A DNA stretch of 64,000 nucleotides from the NCBI RefSeq assembly GCF_905475345.1, contig NC_066598.1, forward strand, positions 5,040,001 to 5,104,000. The letters are read 5' to 3'. The DNA is from Vespula vulgaris. Taxonomy: Eukaryota > Arthropoda > Insecta > Hymenoptera > Vespidae. How positions within the stretch are numbered: the stretch's first letter is position 1; every line of letters begins with the position of its first letter. The position numbers and the translations under genes are program-made. The notes below the pieces were generated by a model, which was not told where the DNA came from, did no database searches, and was given only the letters and a program-made list of their open reading frames with translations. Positions 34,801-48,400 of the stretch are shown here, piece after piece.

Positions 34801-37800
34801 GTCGCTAACTGGAAATTGAAAATGAAAAAGATTTTACTGATTTCATTATAGGTAATTCTACAGATTATATGTGTCTTTCTCGACCATGGTTAACCGAGAA
34901 AAATAGTGTGACAACATGGTATGACCGTTAACCGGAAATTCAAAATGCAAAACTTTTACAATTTGCATTCTAGGTAACTATAAAGAATTTTTAATAGATT
35001 TTTTCGCATAAATGTAACCGAGAATAACTGTGTACAACGTCGTATGACAGTTGACTTGAAGTTGAAAATGAAGACAATTTTACCTAGTTCATTATAAGTA
35101 ATTAAACAGATCTTATATGGCTTCACTCCATTAGGTGAACCAAGAAAAACTGTGTAATAACGTGGTATGATTGTTAATTGTAAATTCAAATTGATGATAT
35201 TTTACTTGTTTCATTATAGGTAATTATACAGATTTTGTATGACTTTCTCCCCTAAGGATAATCGAGAAAAACTCTGTTCAACGTCTGTTCAACTATCAGA
35301 GTTAAATGGAAATTCAAGATGGTAAAATTTGTACAATTTGCATTTCAGGTAATAATGCAAATTTTTTGTATAGATGTCTCGCATATCGTTAACCGAGATG
35401 AACTGTGTACAATTCGGTATGATCGTTAATTGTGAATTGAAAATAAAAACATTTTTTCTCGTTTCATTCTAGGTAGTTATACAGGTTTTATATTGCTTTT
35501 TCGTCCAAGGTTAACCGAAAAAACAGTGTAACAACATGGTATCACCGTTAACCAGATATTAAAAAGTGAGAAAAATTTTTCAATTTTCATTACAGGTAAT
35601 TATACAGACTTTCTTTTCTTTTCTTTTCTTTTGTTTTTTTTTTTTTTTTTTTTTTTATAAATTTCTTGCCTAACCTTAACCGAGGAAACTGTGTACAACG
35701 TGGTGTGACAGTTAACTGTAAATTGAAAACGAAAAATATTTTCCATGTTTCATAAGAGGTAATTTTGTAAATTTGAATGGATTTCTTGCATAAGGCTAAC
35801 CTAGAAAAACTGTGTAACAACGTGGTATGGCCGTTAAGCGGATATTCGAAATGAGAAAAATTTTTTAATTTGCTTTATAGGTAATTATGCTGATGTTATA
35901 TAGTTTTTTCGGTTAATGCTAACTGAGAGAAACTATGTAACAACGTGGTATGATTACTGAGGGGAAATTCAAAATGAAGGAAATTGTACAATTTGCATTA
36001 TAGGTAATAATACAGATTTTCTTATAGTTTTCTCGCATATCGTTAGCGGTGAAGAACTGTGTACAATTCGGTGTGTTTGGTAACTGTAAATTGAATATAA
36101 AAAAAATTTTTCTTGTTTCATTGTAGGTAATTGTACAGATTTGAGATTGCTTTCTAATCCAAGGTTAATCGAGAAAGACAGTGTACAACTTGGTGTTATC
36201 GTTAATTATAAATTGAAAATGAAAGAAAGTTTACGGTTTGCATTTTAGGTAATTGTACAGATTTTTTTTTATAGATTCCTCGCATAAGGTTAATTGAGAA
36301 ATCTGTGTAGAGCTTCATATGATCGTAAACTGTAAATTGAAATTGAAAAAGCTTTACCTGTTTCATTATAGGTAATTATACGGATTTTTATATGGCAATG
36401 TGGTCCAAAGTTAACAGAGTAAGACCGTGTAAGAACGTTGTGTGACCGTTAACAGCAAATTCAAAGGGAAAAAAAATTTTACAATTTGCATTATTTGTAA
36501 TTGTACAAATTTTTTATTTATTTCTCCCATAAGTTTAACGTAGAAGATATGTCTACAGCCTGGTATGATGGTTGACTGTAAATTGGAAATGAAAAAATTT
36601 TATAACTTGCATTATAGCTAATTATGCTGATTTTACATGGGTTTCTCGTACAAATTAACCGAGAAAAACTGTGTAACGACGTGATATGAATGTTAATCGG
36701 AAATTCAAATTGGAAAAAATTGTACAATTTGCCTTGCAGGTAATAATGCAGATTTCTTTTTTAAAGATTTCTCGCATATCGCTGACCGGGAAGAACTATG
36801 TAAAATTCGGTATGATCGTTAACTGTGTATTGAAAATAAGAAAAAATATTCTCGTTTCATTCTAGGTAATTATACAAATTTAAATGAATTTTTCGGATAA
36901 GGTGAACCGAGAAAAACAGTGTAACAATACGGTGTCACCATTAACCTAAAATTCAAAATGAAAAAAATTTTACAACTTGCATTATTGATAATTATAGAGA
37001 CTTTTTATATACTTCTTGCTTAATGTTAACCTAGAAAACCTATGTAACAACGTGGTATGGCCGTTAACCGGAAATTCAAAAGGATAAAAATATTATTGTA
37101 CGAACACGAACTGTAAATTGATAATGAAAAAAAATTCTACTTGTGTCATTATAGGTTATTGTACAGATTTCATATGGCTTTCCAGCATAAAGATTACCAA
37201 GAGATACTTCTTAATAACGTGGTATGACCGTTATCAAAAATTAAATAAAAATTAAGAAGGAATTTTACAATTTGCATTGTAGGTAATTATAAAGATTATT
37301 TATAGATTTCCTACTGAATGTTTACCGCGAAAAACTGTGTACAACTTGGTATTACATTTAACTTGAAATTCAAAATGAAAAAAATTTTACTATTTGCATT
37401 GTAGGTAATTATATAGATATTATATGGATTTCTCGGTTGAGGTTAATCGAGAAAATCTATGTAACTACGTGGTATGACTGTTAACCGGAAATTCAAAAAG
37501 TAAAGAATTGAATAATTTGCATTATAGGTAATTATATAGATGTTATATGAATTTCTGTGTTAAGGTTCACTGAGAAAATGTATGTACAGCTTGATATGAT
37601 CGTTAACTGGAAATTGAAAATGAAAAAAATTTTACTGATTTCATTATAGGTAATCCTACAGATTCTATATGTCTTTCTCGATCAGGGTTAACCGAGAAAG
37701 ATAATGTAACAAAATGGTATGACCGTTAACCGGAAATTCAAAATGAAAAAAATTTTACAATTTGCCTCATAGGTAACTATAAAGAATTTTAAATAGATTT

Positions 37801-38633
37801 GTTGCATGAATTTAACCGAGACTGACTGTGTACAACTTGGTATGATTGTTAACTTGAAGTTGAAAAGGAAAATAATTTCACCTAGTACATTATAAGTAAT
37901 TATACAGATTTTATATGGCTACCTTCCATTAGGTGAACCAAGAAAAACTGTGTAATAACGTGGTATGATTGTTAACTGTAAATTGAAATCCATGAAATTT
38001 CACTTGTTTCATTATAGATAATTATACAGATTTTATATGACTTCTCCCTTAAGGATAATCGAGAAATACTCTCTTCAACGTGTTATGACATTATAAAATG
38101 GAAATTCAAATTGAAATAAATTTTTCTTGTTTCTTTCTAGGTAATTACACAGATTTTATATTGCTTTCTCGTCCAAGGTGAACCGAGGAAAACAGTGTAA
38201 CAACACGGTATCACCGTTAACCTGAAATTAAAAATGAAAAAAATTTTACAATTTGCATTATAGATAATTATGCGGGTATTACATGGATTTCCCGGTAACG
38301 GAGAAACGAGAAAAGCTGTATAACACCGTGGTATGAATGTCAATCGGAAATTCAAAATGGAAAAAATTGTATAATTTGGGTTTCAGGAAATAATGCAGAT
38401 TTTTTTTTTATAGATTTCTCTCATATCGTTAACCGGGAAGAACTGTGTAAAATTCCGTATGATCGTTAACTCCGAATTGAAAATAAAAAAAATTTTCTCG
38501 CTTCATTCTATGTAATTATACAGATTTAAATGAATTTTTCGGATAAGGTTAACCAAGGAAAATTTTGTAACAACGTGATATGATCGTTGACTAGAAATTC
38601 ATAACGAAAAAAATTTACAATCTGCATTATAGA
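31833..38633. repeat. 5S-derived satellite, higher-order repeat copy 1 (6801 bp)
   Basis: About 56 monomers of about 121 bp. Each has a 5S-like block between two GTTAAC sites (minus strand GTTAACGGTCATACCACG, then TTGTTACACAG), followed by an A-rich spacer and ATTTGCATTATAGGTAATTA or TTTCATTATAGGTAATTA. Monomers differ from one another, but the whole set recurs almost unchanged one HOR later. Confidence 0.9.
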
Positions 38634-41600
38634 TAATTATACATGTGATATATGGATTTTTCGGTAAAAGTTAACCGAGATAAACTGTGTAACAACGTGG
38701 TATGAACGTTAACCGGAAATACAAAATGGAAAAAATTGCACAATTTGCATTTCAGGTAATAATGCAGATGTTTTATAGATTTCTCGCATACCGTTAACCA
38801 GGAAGAACTGTGTAGAATTCGGTATGATCGTTAACTGTGAATCGAAAATAAAAAAATTTTTCTCATTTCATTCTAGGTGATTATACAGATTTTATATTGC
38901 TTTCTCGTCCAAGGTCAACCAAGAAAAACAGTGTAACAGCACGGTATCACCGTTAACCAGATATTAAAAAATGAGAAAAATTTTACAATTTCCATTACAG
39001 GTAATTATATACTCTTTTTTTTTTTTTTTTTTTTAATTTCTTGTCTAGCCTTAACCGAGGAAACTGTCTACAACATGGTGTGACAGTTAACTGTAAACTG
39101 AAAACGAAAAATATTTTCCTTGTTCCATAAGAGGTAATTTTGCAGATTTAAATGGATTTCTCGGATAAGGTTAACCTAGAAAAACTGTGCAACAACGTGG
39201 TATGGCCGTTAACCGGAAATTCAAAAATGAGAAAAATTGTACAATTTGCTATATAGGTAATTATGCTGATGTTACATAGATTTTTCGGTTAAGGCTAACT
39301 GAGAGAAACTACGTAACAACGTGCTATGACTACTATGGGGAAATCCAAAATGAATAAAATTGTAGAATTTGCATTATAGGTAATAATACAGATTTTTTCA
39401 TAGATTTCTCGCGTATCGTTAACGGGGAAGAACTGTGTAGAATTCGGTATGATCGTTAACTGCGAATTGAAAATAAAAGAAATTTTCCCCGTTTCATTCT
39501 AGGTATGTATACAGAATGAAATAAATTTTTCGTATAAGGTTAACCAAGGAAAATTTTCTAACAACGTGATATGATCGTTAACTAGAAATTCAAAATGAAA
39601 AAAATTGTACAATTTGCATTGTAGATAATTATACAGGTGATAGATGGATTTCTCGGTAAAAGTTAACCGAGATAAACTGTGTAACAACGTGGTATGAATG
39701 TTAATCGGAAATTTAAAATGGAAAAAATTGTATAATTTGCATTTCAGGTAATAATCCAGCTTTTTTATAGATTGCTCGCATATCGCTAACCGGGCTGAAC
39801 TATGTAAAATTCGGTAGGATCGTTAACTTTGGATTGAAAATAAAAAAATGTCACTGATTTCATTATAGGTAATTCTATAGATTATATATGTCTCTCTCGA
39901 CCAGGGTTAACAGAGAAAAGTAGTGGTAACAACATGGTATATACGACCGTTAACCGGAAATTCAAAATTTAAAAAATTCTATTTGTCCCATGATTGGTAA
40001 TTCTGCAGATTTTATATGGCTTTCTTGCCCAAGGTTAAGCGAATAAGAATGAGTGGAACCGTTAACCGGCAATTCAAGATGAAAAAAATTAACAATTTGC
40101 AATATAGGTAATTATAAAGATTTTTTATAGATTTCTCACATTTCATTAACCGGGAAGAACCGTGTAAAATTCCGTATGATCGTTAACTGTGAATTGATAA
40201 TAAAAAACATTTTTCTCGTTTCATTCTAGGTAATTATAGAGATTTAAATGAATTTTTCGGATAAGGTTAACCAAGGAAAATTGTGTAACAAAGTGATATG
40301 ATCGTTACCTAGAAATTAAAAATGAAAACAATTGTACAACTTGCATTATAGATAATTATACATATTACATATGGATTTGTCGGTAAAAGTTAATCGAGAA
40401 AAACTGTGTAACAACGTGATTTGGCCGTAAATCGGAAATTATAAATGATAAAAATTTTACAATTTGTACTCTAGGTAATTATACATACGTTATATGGATT
40501 TCTCGGTTAAGGTCAACCGATAAAATCTGTGTAACACTTGGTATGATCGATAATTGTAAATTGAAAATGAAAAGATTTTACTTGTTCCATGGTAGGTAAT
40601 TCTTTCAGATTTTATATGGCTTTCTCGCCAAAGGTTAATCGGATAAGACTGTGTGAAATCGTGGTATGACCGTTTACCGGAAATTCAAGATGAAAAAAAT
40701 TTTCCAATTTGCGATATAGGTAATTATAAAGATTTTTTTTTTGTTGATTTCTCGCATATGGTTAACCAAGAATATCCGTGTACAGTTCGGTGTGATTGTT
40801 AACGGTGAATTGAATATGAATAAAGTTTTTGTTGTTTCATTCTGGGTAATTATACAGATTTTATATCGCTTTCTCATCCAAGGTTAACCGAGAAAAACAG
40901 TGTAACAATGCGGTATCACAATTAACTTAAAATTTTAAATGAAAAAAATTTTACAATTTGCATTATTGGTAATTATAGAGATTTTTTTTTTATATATTTC
41001 TTGCTTAATGTTAACCTAGAAAACCTATGTAACAACGTGGTACGGCCGTTAACCGGCCATAATAAATTCAAAAGGATAAAAATTTTATTGTACAAGCAAT
41101 AACTGTAAATTGGAAATGAAAAAAAATTGTACTCGTATCATTATAGATTATTGTACAGATTTCATATGGCTTTCCCGCATAAAGTTGACCGAGAGACACT
41201 GTTTAACAACGTGGTATAACCGTTAACAAAAATAAAACGAAAATTAAAAAGAATTTTACAGTTTGCATTATAGGCAATTATAAAGATTATTTATAGATTT
41301 TTCACTTAAAGTTTACAGAGAAAAACTGTGTACAAATTGGTATTACAGTTAACTTGAAATTCAAAATTAGAAAAATTTTACTATTTGCATTTAGGAAATT
41401 ATACAGATATTATATGGATTTCTTGATTGAGGTTAATCGAGAAAAGCTATGTAACTACGTTATGTCTGTTACGGTATGTCTGTTAACCGGAAATTCAAAA
41501 AGAAAAAAATTGAATAACTTTCATTATTGGTAATTATACAGATGTTATATGGATTTCTGGGTTAACGTTCACTGAAAAAAAGTATGTACAGCTTGGTATT

Positions 41601-44600
41601 GTCGCTAACTGGAAATTGAAAATGAAAAAGATTTTACTGATTTCATTATAGGTAATTCTACAGATTATATGTGTCTTTCTCGACCATGGTTAACCGAGAA
41701 AAATAGTGTGACAACATGGTATGACCGTTAACCGGAAATTCAAAATGCAAAACTTTTACAATTTGCATTCTAGGTAACTATAAAGAATTTTTAATAGATT
41801 TTTTCGCATAAATGTAACCGAGAATAACTGTGTACAACGTCGTATGACAGTTGACTTGAAGTTGAAAATGAAGACAATTTTACCTAGTTCATTATAAGTA
41901 ATTAAACAGATCTTATATGGCTTCACTCCATTAGGTGAACCAAGAAAAACTGTGTAATAACGTGGTATGATTGTTAATTGTAAATTCAAATTGATGATAT
42001 TTTACTTGTTTCATTATAGGTAATTATACAGATTTTGTATGACTTTCTCCCCTAAGGATAATCGAGAAAAACTCTGTTCAACGTCTGTTCAACTATCAGA
42101 GTTAAATGGAAATTCAAGATGGTAAAATTTGTACAATTTGCATTTCAGGTAATAATGCAAATTTTTTGTATAGATGTCTCGCATATCGTTAACCGAGATG
42201 AACTGTGTACAATTCGGTATGATCGTTAATTGTGAATTGAAAATAAAAACATTTTTTCTCGTTTCATTCTAGGTAGTTATACAGGTTTTATATTGCTTTT
42301 TCGTCCAAGGTTAACCGAAAAAACAGTGTAACAACATGGTATCACCGTTAACCAGATATTAAAAAGTGAGAAAAATTTTTCAATTTTCATTACAGGTAAT
42401 TATACAGACTTTCTTTTCTTTTCTTTTCTTTTGTTTTTTTTTTTTTTTTTTTTTATATAAATTTCTTGCCTAACCTTAACCGAGGAAACTGTGTACAACG
42501 TGGTGTGACAGTTAACTGTAAATTGAAAACGAAAAATATTTTCCATGTTTCATAAGAGGTAATTTTGTAAATTTGAATGGATTTCTTGCATAAGGCTAAC
42601 CTAGAAAAACTGTGTAACAACGTGGTATGGCCGTTAAGCGGATATTCGAAATGAGAAAAATTTTTTAATTTGCTTTATAGGTAATTATGCTGATGTTATA
42701 TAGTTTTTTCGGTTAATGCTAACTGAGAGAAACTATGTAACAACGTGGTATGATTACTGAGGGGAAATTCAAAATGAAGGAAATTGTACAATTTGCATTA
42801 TAGGTAATAATACAGATTTTCTTATAGTTTTCTCGCATATCGTTAGCGGTGAAGAACTGTGTACAATTCGGTGTGTTTGGTAACTGTAAATTGAATATAA
42901 AAAAAATTTTTCTTGTTTCATTGTAGGTAATTGTACAGATTTGAGATTGCTTTCTAATCCAAGGTTAATCGAGAAAGACAGTGTACAACTTGGTGTTATC
43001 GTTAATTATAAATTGAAAATGAAAGAAAGTTTACGGTTTGCATTTTAGGTAATTGTACAGATTTTTTTTTATAGATTCCTCGCATAAGGTTAATTGAGAA
43101 ATCTGTGTAGAGCTTCATATGATCGTAAACTGTAAATTGAAATTGAAAAAGCTTTACCTGTTTCATTATAGGTAATTATACGGATTTTTATATGGCAATG
43201 TGGTCCAAAGTTAACAGAGTAAGACCGTGTAAGAACGTTGTGTGACCGTTAACAGCAAATTCAAAGGGAAAAAAAATTTTACAATTTGCATTATTTGTAA
43301 TTGTACAAATTTTTTATTTATTTCTCCCATAAGTTTAACGTAGAAGATATGTCTACAGCCTGGTATGATGGTTGACTGTAAATTGGAAATGAAAAAATTT
43401 TATAACTTGCATTATAGCTAATTATGCTGATTTTACATGGGTTTCTCGTACAAATTAACCGAGAAAAACTGTGTAACGACGTGATATGAATGTTAATCGG
43501 AAATTCAAATTGGAAAAAATTGTACAATTTGCCTTGCAGGTAATAATGCAGATTTCTTTTTTAAAGATTTCTCGCATATCGCTGACCGGGAAGAACTATG
43601 TAAAATTCGGTATGATCGTTAACTGTGTATTGAAAATAAGAAAAAATATTCTCGTTTCATTCTAGGTAATTATACAAATTTAAATGAATTTTTCGGATAA
43701 GGTGAACCGAGAAAAACAGTGTAACAATACGGTGTCACCATTAACCTAAAATTCAAAATGAAAAAAATTTTACAACTTGCATTATTGATAATTATAGAGA
43801 CTTTTTATATACTTCTTGCTTAATGTTAACCTAGAAAACCTATGTAACAACGTGGTATGGCCGTTAACCGGAAATTCAAAAGGAAAAAGGATAAAAATAT
43901 TATTGTACGAACACGAACTGTAAATTGATAATGAAAAAAAATTCTACTTGTGTCATTATAGGTTATTGTACAGATTTCATATGGCTTTCCAGCATAAAGA
44001 TTACCAAGAGATACTTCTTAATAACGTGGTATGACCGTTATCAAAAATTAAATAAAAATTAAGAAGGAATTTTACAATTTGCATTGTAGGTAATTATAAA
44101 GATTATTTATAGATTTCCTACTGAATGTTTACCGCGAAAAACTGTGTACAACTTGGTATTACATTTAACTTGAAATTCAAAATGAAAAAAATTTTACTAT
44201 TTGCATTGTAGGTAATTATATAGATATTATATGGATTTCTCGGTTGAGGTTAAAATCTATGTAACTACGTGGTATGACTGTTAACCGGAAATTCAAAAAG
44301 TAAAGAATTGAATAATTTGCATTATAGGTAATTATATAGATGTTATATGAATTTCTGTGTTAAGGTTCACTGAGAAAATGTATGTACAGCTTGATATGAT
44401 CGTTAACTGGAAATTGAAAATGAAAAAAATTTTACTGATTTCATTATAGGTAATCCTACAGATTCTATATGTCTTTCTCGATCAGGGTTAACCGAGAAAG
44501 ATAATGTAACAAAATGGTATGACCGTTAACCGGAAATTCAAAATGAAAAAAATTTTACAATTTGCCTCATAGGTAACTATAAAGAATTTTAAATAGATTT

Positions 44601-45433
44601 GTTGCATGAATTTAACCGAGACTGACTGTGTACAACTTGGTATGATTGTTAACTTGAAGTTGAAAAGGAAAATAATTTCACCTAGTACATTATAAGTAAT
44701 TATACAGATTTTATATGGCTACCTTCCATTAGGTGAACCAAGAAAAACTGTGTAATAACGTGGTATGATTGTTAACTGTAAATTGAAATCCATGAAATTT
44801 CACTTGTTTCATTATAGATAATTATACAGATTTTATATGACTTCTCCCTTAAGGATAATCGAGAAATACTCTCTTCAACGTGTTATGACATTATAAAATG
44901 GAAATTCAAATTGAAATAAATTTTTCTTGTTTCTTTCTAGGTAATTACACAGATTTTATATTGCTTTCTCGTCCAAGGTGAACCGAGGAAAACAGTGTAA
45001 CAACACGGTATCACCGTTAACCTGAAATTAAAAATGAAAAAAATTTTACAATTTGCATTATAGATAATTATGCGGGTATTACATGGATTTCCCGGTAACG
45101 GAGAAACGAGAAAAGCTGTATAACACCGTGGTATGAATGTCAATCGGAAATTCAAAATGGAAAAAATTGTATAATTTGGGTTTCAGGAAATAATGCAGAT
45201 TTTTTTTTTATAGATTTCTCTCATATCGTTAACCGGGAAGAACTGTGTAAAATTCCGTATGATCGTTAACTCCGAATTGAAAATAAAAAAAATTTTCTCG
45301 CTTCATTCTATGTAATTATACAGATTTAAATGAATTTTTCGGATAAGGTTAACCAAGGAAAATTTTGTAACAACGTGATATGATCGTTGACTAGAAATTC
45401 ATAACGAAAAAAATTTACAATCTGCATTATAGA
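38634..45433. repeat. 5S-derived satellite, higher-order repeat copy 2 (6800 bp)
   Basis: Nearly identical to copy 1. Private differences include a 7-bp insertion (an extra AAAAAGG-type block) at about 43883 and a 7-bp deletion at about 44250. Confidence 0.9.
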
Positions 45434-48400
45434 TAATTATACATGTGATATAATGGATTTTTCGGTAAAAGTTAACCGAGATAAACTGTGTAACAACGTG
45501 GTATGAACGTTAACCGGAAATACAAAATGGAAAAAATTGCACAATTTGCATTTCAGGTAATAATGCAGATGTTTTATAGATTTCTCGCATACCGTTAACC
45601 AGGAAGAACTGTGTAGAATTCGGTATGATCGTTAACTGTGAATCGAAAATAAAAAAATTTTTCTCATTTCATTCTAGGTGATTATACAGATTTTATATTG
45701 CTTTCTCGTCCAAGGTCAACCAAGAAAAACAGTGTAACAGCACGGTATCACCGTTAACCAGATATTAAAAAATGAGAAAAATTTTACAATTTCCATTACA
45801 GGTAATTATATACTCTTTTTTTTTTTTTTTTTTTTTTAATTTCTTGTCTAGCCTTAACCGAGGAAACTGAACTGTCTACAACATGGTGTGACAGTTAACT
45901 GTAAACTGAAAACGAAAAATATTTTCCTTGTTCCATAAGAGGTAATTTTGCAGATTTAAATGGATTTCTCGGATAAGGTTAACCTAGAAAAACTGTGCAA
46001 CAACGTGGTATGGCCGTTAACCGGAAATTCAAAAATGAGAAAAATTGTACAATTTGCTATATAGGTAATTATGCTGATGTTACATAGATTTTTCGGTTAA
46101 GGCTAACTGAGAGAAACTACGTAACAACGTGCTATGACTACTATGGGGAAATCCAAAATGAATAAAATTGTAGAATTTGCATTATAGGTAATAATACAGA
46201 TTTTTTCATAGATTTCTCGCGTATCGTTAACGGGGAAGAACTGTGTAGAATTCGGTATGATCGTTAACTGCGAATTGAAAATAAAAGAAATTTTCCCCGT
46301 TTCATTCTAGGTATGTATACAGAATGAAATAAATTTTTCGTATAAGGTTAACCAAGGAAAATTTTCTAACAACGTGATATGATCGTTAACTAGAAATTCA
46401 AAATGAAAAAAATTGTACAATTTGCATTGTAGATAATTATACAGGTGATAGATGGATTTCTCGGTAAAAGTTAACCGAGATAAACTGTGTAACAACGTGG
46501 TATGAATGTTAATCGGAAATTTAAAATGGAAAAAATTGTATAATTTGCATTTCAGGTAATAATCCAGCTTTTTTATAGATTGCTCGCATATCGCTAACCG
46601 GGCTGAACTATGTAAAATTCGGTAGGATCGTTAACTTTGGATTGAAAATAAAAAAATGTCACTGATTTCATTATAGGTAATTCTATAGATTATATATGTC
46701 TCTCTCGACCAGGGTTAACAGAGAAAAGTAGTGGTAACAACATGGTATATACGACCGTTAACCGGAAATTCAAAATTTAAAAAATTCTATTTGTCCCATG
46801 ATTGGTAATTCTGCAGATTTTATATGGCTTTCTTGCCCAAGGTTAAGCGAATAAGAATGAGTGGAACCGTTAACCGGCAATTCAAGATGAAAAAAATTAA
46901 CAATTTGCAATATAGGTAATTATAAAGATTTTTTATAGATTTCTCACATTTCATTAACCGGGAAGAACCGTGTAAAATTCCGTATGATCGTTAACTGTGA
47001 ATTGATAATAAAAAACATTTTTCTCGTTTCATTCTAGGTAATTATAGAGATTTAAATGAATTTTTCGGATAAGGTTAACCAAGGAAAATTGTGTAACAAA
47101 GTGATATGATCGTTACCTAGAAATTAAAAATGAAAACAATTGTACAACTTGCATTATAGATAATTATACATATTACATATGGATTTGTCGGTAAAAGTTA
47201 ATCGAGAAAAACTGTGTAACAACGTGATTTGGCCGTAAATCGGAAATTATAAATGATAAAAATTTTACAATTTGTACTCTAGGTAATTATACATACGTTA
47301 TATGGATTTCTCGGTTAAGGTCAACCGATAAAATCTGTGTAACACTTGGTATGATCGATAATTGTAAATTGAAAATGAAAAGATTTTACTTGTTCCATGG
47401 TAGGTAATTCTTTCAGATTTTATATGGCTTTCTCGCCAAAGGTTAATCGGATAAGACTGTGTGAAATCGTGGTATGACCGTTTACCGGAAATTCAAGATG
47501 AAAAAAATTTTCCAATTTGCGATATAGGTAATTATAAAGATTTTTTTTTTGTTGATTTCTCGCATATGGTTAACCAAGAATATCCGTGTACAGTTCGGTG
47601 TGATTGTTAACGGTGAATTGAATATGAATAAAGTTTTTGTTGTTTCATTCTGGGTAATTATACAGATTTTATATCGCTTTCTCATCCAAGGTTAACCGAG
47701 AAAAACAGTGTAACAATGCGGTATCACAATTAACTTAAAATTTTAAATGAAAAAAATTTTACAATTTGCATTATTGGTAATTATAGAGATTTTTTTTTTA
47801 TATATTTCTTGCTTAATGTTAACCTAGAAAACCCTATGTAACAACGTGGTACGGCCGTTAACCGGCCATAATAAATTCAAAAGGATAAAAATTTTATTGT
47901 ACAAGCAATAACTGTAAATTGGAAATGAAAAAAATTGTACTCGTATCATTATAGATTATTGTACAGATTTCATATGGCTTTCCCGCATAAAGTTGACCGA
48001 GAGACACTGTTTAACAACGTGGTATAACCGTTAACAAAAATAAAACGAAAATTAAAAAGAATTTTACAGTTTGCATTATAGGCAATTATAAAGATTATTT
48101 ATAGATTTTTCACTTAAAGTTTACAGAGAAAAACTGTGTACAAATTGGTATTACAGTTAACTTGAAATTCAAAATTAGAAAAATTTTACTATTTGCATTT
48201 AGGAAATTATACAGATATTATATGGATTTCTTGATTGAGGTTAATCGAGAAAAGCTATGTAACTACGTTATGTCTGTTACGGTATGTCTGTTAACCGGAA
48301 ATTCAAAAAGAAAAAAATTGAATAACTTTCATTATTGGTAATTATACAGATGTTATATGGATTTCTGGGTTAACGTTCACTGAAAAAAAGTATGTACAGC